Assembly: GCF_001426645.1 (NCBI RefSeq)
Contig: NZ_LMEX01000002.1
Span: 516,322 to 580,321 of the forward strand
Length of the DNA: 64,000 bases
Direction: 5' to 3'
Origin: Rhodanobacter sp. Root480
GTDB lineage: Bacteria > Pseudomonadota > Gammaproteobacteria > Xanthomonadales > Rhodanobacteraceae
The notes under the pieces: model-generated
What the model was told of the DNA's origin: nothing
What the model saw: the letters and a program-made list of their open reading frames with translations, nothing else
The model's database searches: none
Program-made: the position numbers and the translations under genes
In this document: positions 61,767 through 64,000 of the stretch, one piece after another
How the letters are laid out: each line of letters begins with the position of its first letter
How positions within the stretch are numbered: the stretch's first letter is position 1

Positions 61767-62822
61767 ATGCCGATGTCCCTGCCACGGCTCGCCCTCACCG
61801 CGGGCGAACCCGCGGGCGTCGGCCCCGAACTGCTGATCCGGTTGGCGGCCACGCCGCTGGCCGCCACGCTGGTGGCGATCACCGATCGCGCCCTGCTGCA
61901 ACGCGCGGCCGCACGATGCGGCGTGGCGATCGAATTGATCGACGACGATGGCAGCGCACCCGCCGACCGTGCGGCGGGTACTCTCCGCGTTCGGCACGTG
62001 CCGCTGGAGACGGAAGAAATCCCGGGCCAGCCCGATCCCCGCAACGCCGGGCATGTACTGACCACCCTCGCCATCGCCGCCGACGGCTGCATGGCGGGAA
62101 GCTATGCCGCCGTGGTCACCGCACCGCTGCAGAAATCATCGATCAACGAAGCGGGTATCCCCTTCAGCGGACACACCGAGTTCTTCGCCGAACGGGCGCA
62201 GGCCGATGTGGTGATGATGCTGGCCAGCCCCGAGCTGCGGGTGGCGCTGGCAACGACCCATCTGCCGCTGCGCGCGGTCGCGGACGCGATCACGGCCCCG
62301 TTGCTGACCCGCGTATTGCGCATCGTGCATGCCGAGTTGCGCGTGAAGTTCGGCTTGCCGCATCCCCGTATCGCCGTGCTGGGCATCAACCCGCATGCGG
62401 GCGAAGGCGGGCATATGGGGCGCGAGGAAATCGACACCGTGATTCCGGTGCTGGACCAGTTACGCGCCGAGGGCATGCAGTTGCTGGGTCCTCTGCCGGC
62501 CGATACCGCCTTCGTGCCGACCATGCGTCCGCGCTACGACGCCGTGCTGGCGATGTACCACGACCAGGCGCTGCCGGTGCTGAAAAGCGAGGCGTTCGAC
62601 CGCACCGTCAACCTCACGCTCGGACTGCCGTTCATCCGCACCTCGGTCGATCACGGCACCGCGCTGGACCTGGCCGGTAGCGGACGCGCCGACCCATCCA
62701 GCCTGATAGCCGCCGCCAACATGGCACTGGACCTCGTGGCTCGTGGCTCCACGCAGCCCTCCTCGTCCCTCGGTGACGGGGAGCCCGGCGAGGGGCCAAT
62801 CCTGCGGGGAACGACCCAGTGA
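61767..62822 (+). CDS. pdxA: 4-hydroxythreonine-4-phosphate dehydrogenase
   Basis: NAD-dependent enzyme of vitamin B6 synthesis, 351 residues. Motifs: LALTAGEPAGVGPELLIRLA, TAPLQKSSINEAGIPFSGHT, metal His residues in ATTHLPLRAVADAI, GINPHAGEGGHMGREEID and AMYHDQALPVLK, and FIRTSVDHGTALDLAGSGRA. Family members usually end soon after the ALDLVARG-like helix; here about 24 residues rich in Gly/Ser/Pro follow (STQPSSSLGDGEPGEGP). The stop overlaps the rsmA GTG start (GTGA). Confidence 0.96.
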   Translation: MPMSLPRLALTAGEPAGVGPELLIRLAATPLAATLVAITDRALLQRAAARCGVAIELIDDDGSAPADRAAGTLRVRHVPLETEEIPGQPDPRNAGHVLTTLAIAADGCMAGSYAAVVTAPLQKSSINEAGIPFSGHTEFFAERAQADVVMMLASPELRVALATTHLPLRAVADAITAPLLTRVLRIVHAELRVKFGLPHPRIAVLGINPHAGEGGHMGREEIDTVIPVLDQLRAEGMQLLGPLPADTAFVPTMRPRYDAVLAMYHDQALPVLKSEAFDRTVNLTLGLPFIRTSVDHGTALDLAGSGRADPSSLIAAANMALDLVARGSTQPSSSLGDGEPGEGPILRGTTQ

Positions 62823-63607
62823 ACGCGCGCCCCAAGAAAAGCTTCGGCCAGCACTTCCTGCACGACAGCCGCTACATCGACCGCATCGTCAGCGCGATGG
62901 CGCCACGCGCCACCGACTTCGTGCTGGAGATCGGGCCTGGCGAAGGCGCGCTGACGCTGCCGCTGCTGGCAGCGGCCGGCAAACTCACCGCCATCGAACT
63001 GGACACCGACCTGATCCCGGCGCTGCAGGCGCGCGCGGCCAGCGTCGGCGAGCTGCAGATCATCCACGCCGATGTCCTGAAGGTCGATTTCACCGCACTG
63101 GCGCAGCGCCATGGCATCGACCGGCTGCGCATCGCCGGCAACCTGCCGTACTACATCTCCAGCCCGATCCTGTTCCATTGCGTCGAGCACTTCGGCGCGA
63201 TCGCGGACATGCACTTCATGCTGCAGAAGGAAGTGGTCGAACGGATGGCCGCCGAACCCGGCAGCAAGGTCTACGGCCGCCTGTCGGTAATGCTGCAACT
63301 GGCCTGTCGCGTGGAGCCGCTGTTCACCGTGCCGCCCGAAGCCTTCCGGCCACCGCCCAAGGTGGAATCGGCGGTGGTGCGGCTGGTGCCGCTGGCGCCG
63401 CAGGATCGCCACGATGCCGATGCGGGTGACGTCTACACCGTGGTCAAGGCGGCCTTCGCGCAACGGCGCAAAACCCTCAACAATGCACTCAAGCAGTTGA
63501 TGGATACCGACGCCATCCGTCGTGCCGGCGTCGAACCGGGTGCCCGCGCCGAAACGCTCGCGCCCGGAGATTTCGTGCGGCTGGCGAAAATCTACGGCGG
63601 CCAGTGA
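62819..63607 (+). CDS. rsmA: 16S rRNA dimethyladenosine transferase
   Basis: Methylates A1518 and A1519 of 16S rRNA (KsgA). The 262-residue protein begins ARPKKSFGQHFLHDSRYIDR and has the SAM-binding EIGPGEGALTLPLL, IELDTDLIP and the catalytic IAGNLPYYISSPIL, with the C-terminal region PPEAFRPPPKVESAVVRL and FAQRRKTLNNALK. GTG 62819 overlaps the pdxA stop and gives the conserved N-terminus. Confidence 0.97.
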   Translation: MNARPKKSFGQHFLHDSRYIDRIVSAMAPRATDFVLEIGPGEGALTLPLLAAAGKLTAIELDTDLIPALQARAASVGELQIIHADVLKVDFTALAQRHGIDRLRIAGNLPYYISSPILFHCVEHFGAIADMHFMLQKEVVERMAAEPGSKVYGRLSVMLQLACRVEPLFTVPPEAFRPPPKVESAVVRLVPLAPQDRHDADAGDVYTVVKAAFAQRRKTLNNALKQLMDTDAIRRAGVEPGARAETLAPGDFVRLAKIYGGQ

Positions 63608-63682
63608 CCGTTCCCGCATCCTCGCATGCAATTGCGCCACGCACCGTGCCCCATGCGCGGCGACAAGCCCTACAATCCGGAC

Positions 63683-64000
63683 ATGACTGAGAAATCTTCC
63701 TACACGATCGATGTGCAGGTCGAAACACGTTTCGTCCCCGATCAATCCAAACCCGGCGACAACCGCTACGTTTTCGCCTACACCATCACGCTGCGCAACG
63801 CCGGCGACGTGCCCGCTCGACTACTCACGCGGCACTGGATGATCACCGACGCAAACGGCAAGGTCGACGAAGTGCGCGGTGACGGCGTGGTCGGCGAGCA
63901 ACCGTGGATACGCCCCGGCGACGCCTTCGAATACACCTCCGGCGCGGTGCTGGAAACCTCGGTGGGCACGATGGGTGGCAGCTACCAGATGCTGGCCGAC
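63683..64000 (+). CDS. apaG: ApaG protein, 3' end beyond window
   Basis: A small fibronectin-III-fold protein (Co2+/Mg2+ efflux protein ApaG family) of about 125 residues, of which 106 are in the window. Visible motifs: VQVETRFVPDQSKPGDNRYV, FAYTITLRNAGDVPARLLTR, HWMITDANGKVDEVRGDGVV, GEQPWIRPGDAFEYTSGAVL and TSVGTMGGSYQM. It follows rsmA, as in other gammaproteobacteria, where apaH usually comes next. Function is poorly defined. Confidence 0.95.
   Translation, partial: MTEKSSYTIDVQVETRFVPDQSKPGDNRYVFAYTITLRNAGDVPARLLTRHWMITDANGKVDEVRGDGVVGEQPWIRPGDAFEYTSGAVLETSVGTMGGSYQMLAD

Overview
The window is GC-rich chromosomal DNA from a gammaproteobacterium, most likely of the order Lysobacterales/Xanthomonadales (family Rhodanobacteraceae; Rhodanobacter, Dyella, Frateuria or a relative). 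This is inferred from the pilS-pilR / sucC-sucD / nadE / bamD / rluD neighbourhood, the lptD-surA-pdxA-rsmA-apaG order, the several TonB-dependent receptors, and the intergenic palindromic repeats of the kind found in this order. I saw no tRNA, rRNA, CRISPR array, prophage or insertion sequence.

Layout. 1-10.4 kb is housekeeping: rluD (cut by the window edge), bamD, nadE, sucD-sucC, an MscS-type channel and the PilS-PilR pair. 10.4-14.5 kb is a three-gene phosphorelay cluster: a CHASE3 histidine kinase, a stand-alone receiver and a REC-kinase-REC hybrid. 14.7-21.0 kb holds an M1 peptidase, a VOC protein divergent from a TetR-mug pair, and a periplasmic GH31 glucosidase. 21.5-27.6 kb is a phytate locus: a two-domain beta-propeller phytase lipoprotein, a divergent TonB-dependent receptor and a histidine acid phosphatase lipoprotein. 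27.6-33.4 kb has an oxidoreductase relic, repeat elements, a PhoQ/PhoP-like operon with a PepSY protein, another TonB-dependent receptor and a truncated AT-richer membrane-protein gene. 33.4-48.4 kb is a myo-inositol catabolic region: an organophosphate antiporter, an inositol monophosphatase, a Tat-exported PhoD-type phosphatase, iolA, iolB-E-D-C, an RpiR-type regulator, two tandem iolG genes and a triosephosphate isomerase gene translationally coupled to them, followed by a broken secG. 48.8-64.0 kb returns to housekeeping: ssb, a YajR-like MFS exporter, the polyprenyl diphosphate synthase gene, a dienelactone hydrolase, two ubiquinone hydroxylases, a PduO-type adenosyltransferase, an HDAC-like deacetylase, msrB, and lptD-surA-pdxA-rsmA-apaG.

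How the genes may work together. Read as a whole, 21.5-48.4 kb looks like a route from phytate to central metabolism. Surface or periplasmic phytases would strip phosphates. A TonB receptor would move phytate or its products across the outer membrane. An OPA-family antiporter that keeps both phosphate-binding arginines would import inositol phosphate. IMPase would release myo-inositol, and the Iol enzymes would convert it to acetyl-CoA and dihydroxyacetone phosphate, which the operon-encoded isomerase would feed into glycolysis. A perfect GGAA-N6-TTCC site, the reported IolR motif of Sinorhizobium, lies 78 bp before the antiporter operon and ties it to the inositol regulon. The individual families are recognised from sequence; the joined pathway is an inference.

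Other points of interest: an in-frame palindromic repeat adds about 32 residues to NadE; a tpiA-secG relic sits beside the inositol operon; near-identical direct repeats flank iolA; and the same hairpin repeat overlaps the stop codons of two unrelated genes.
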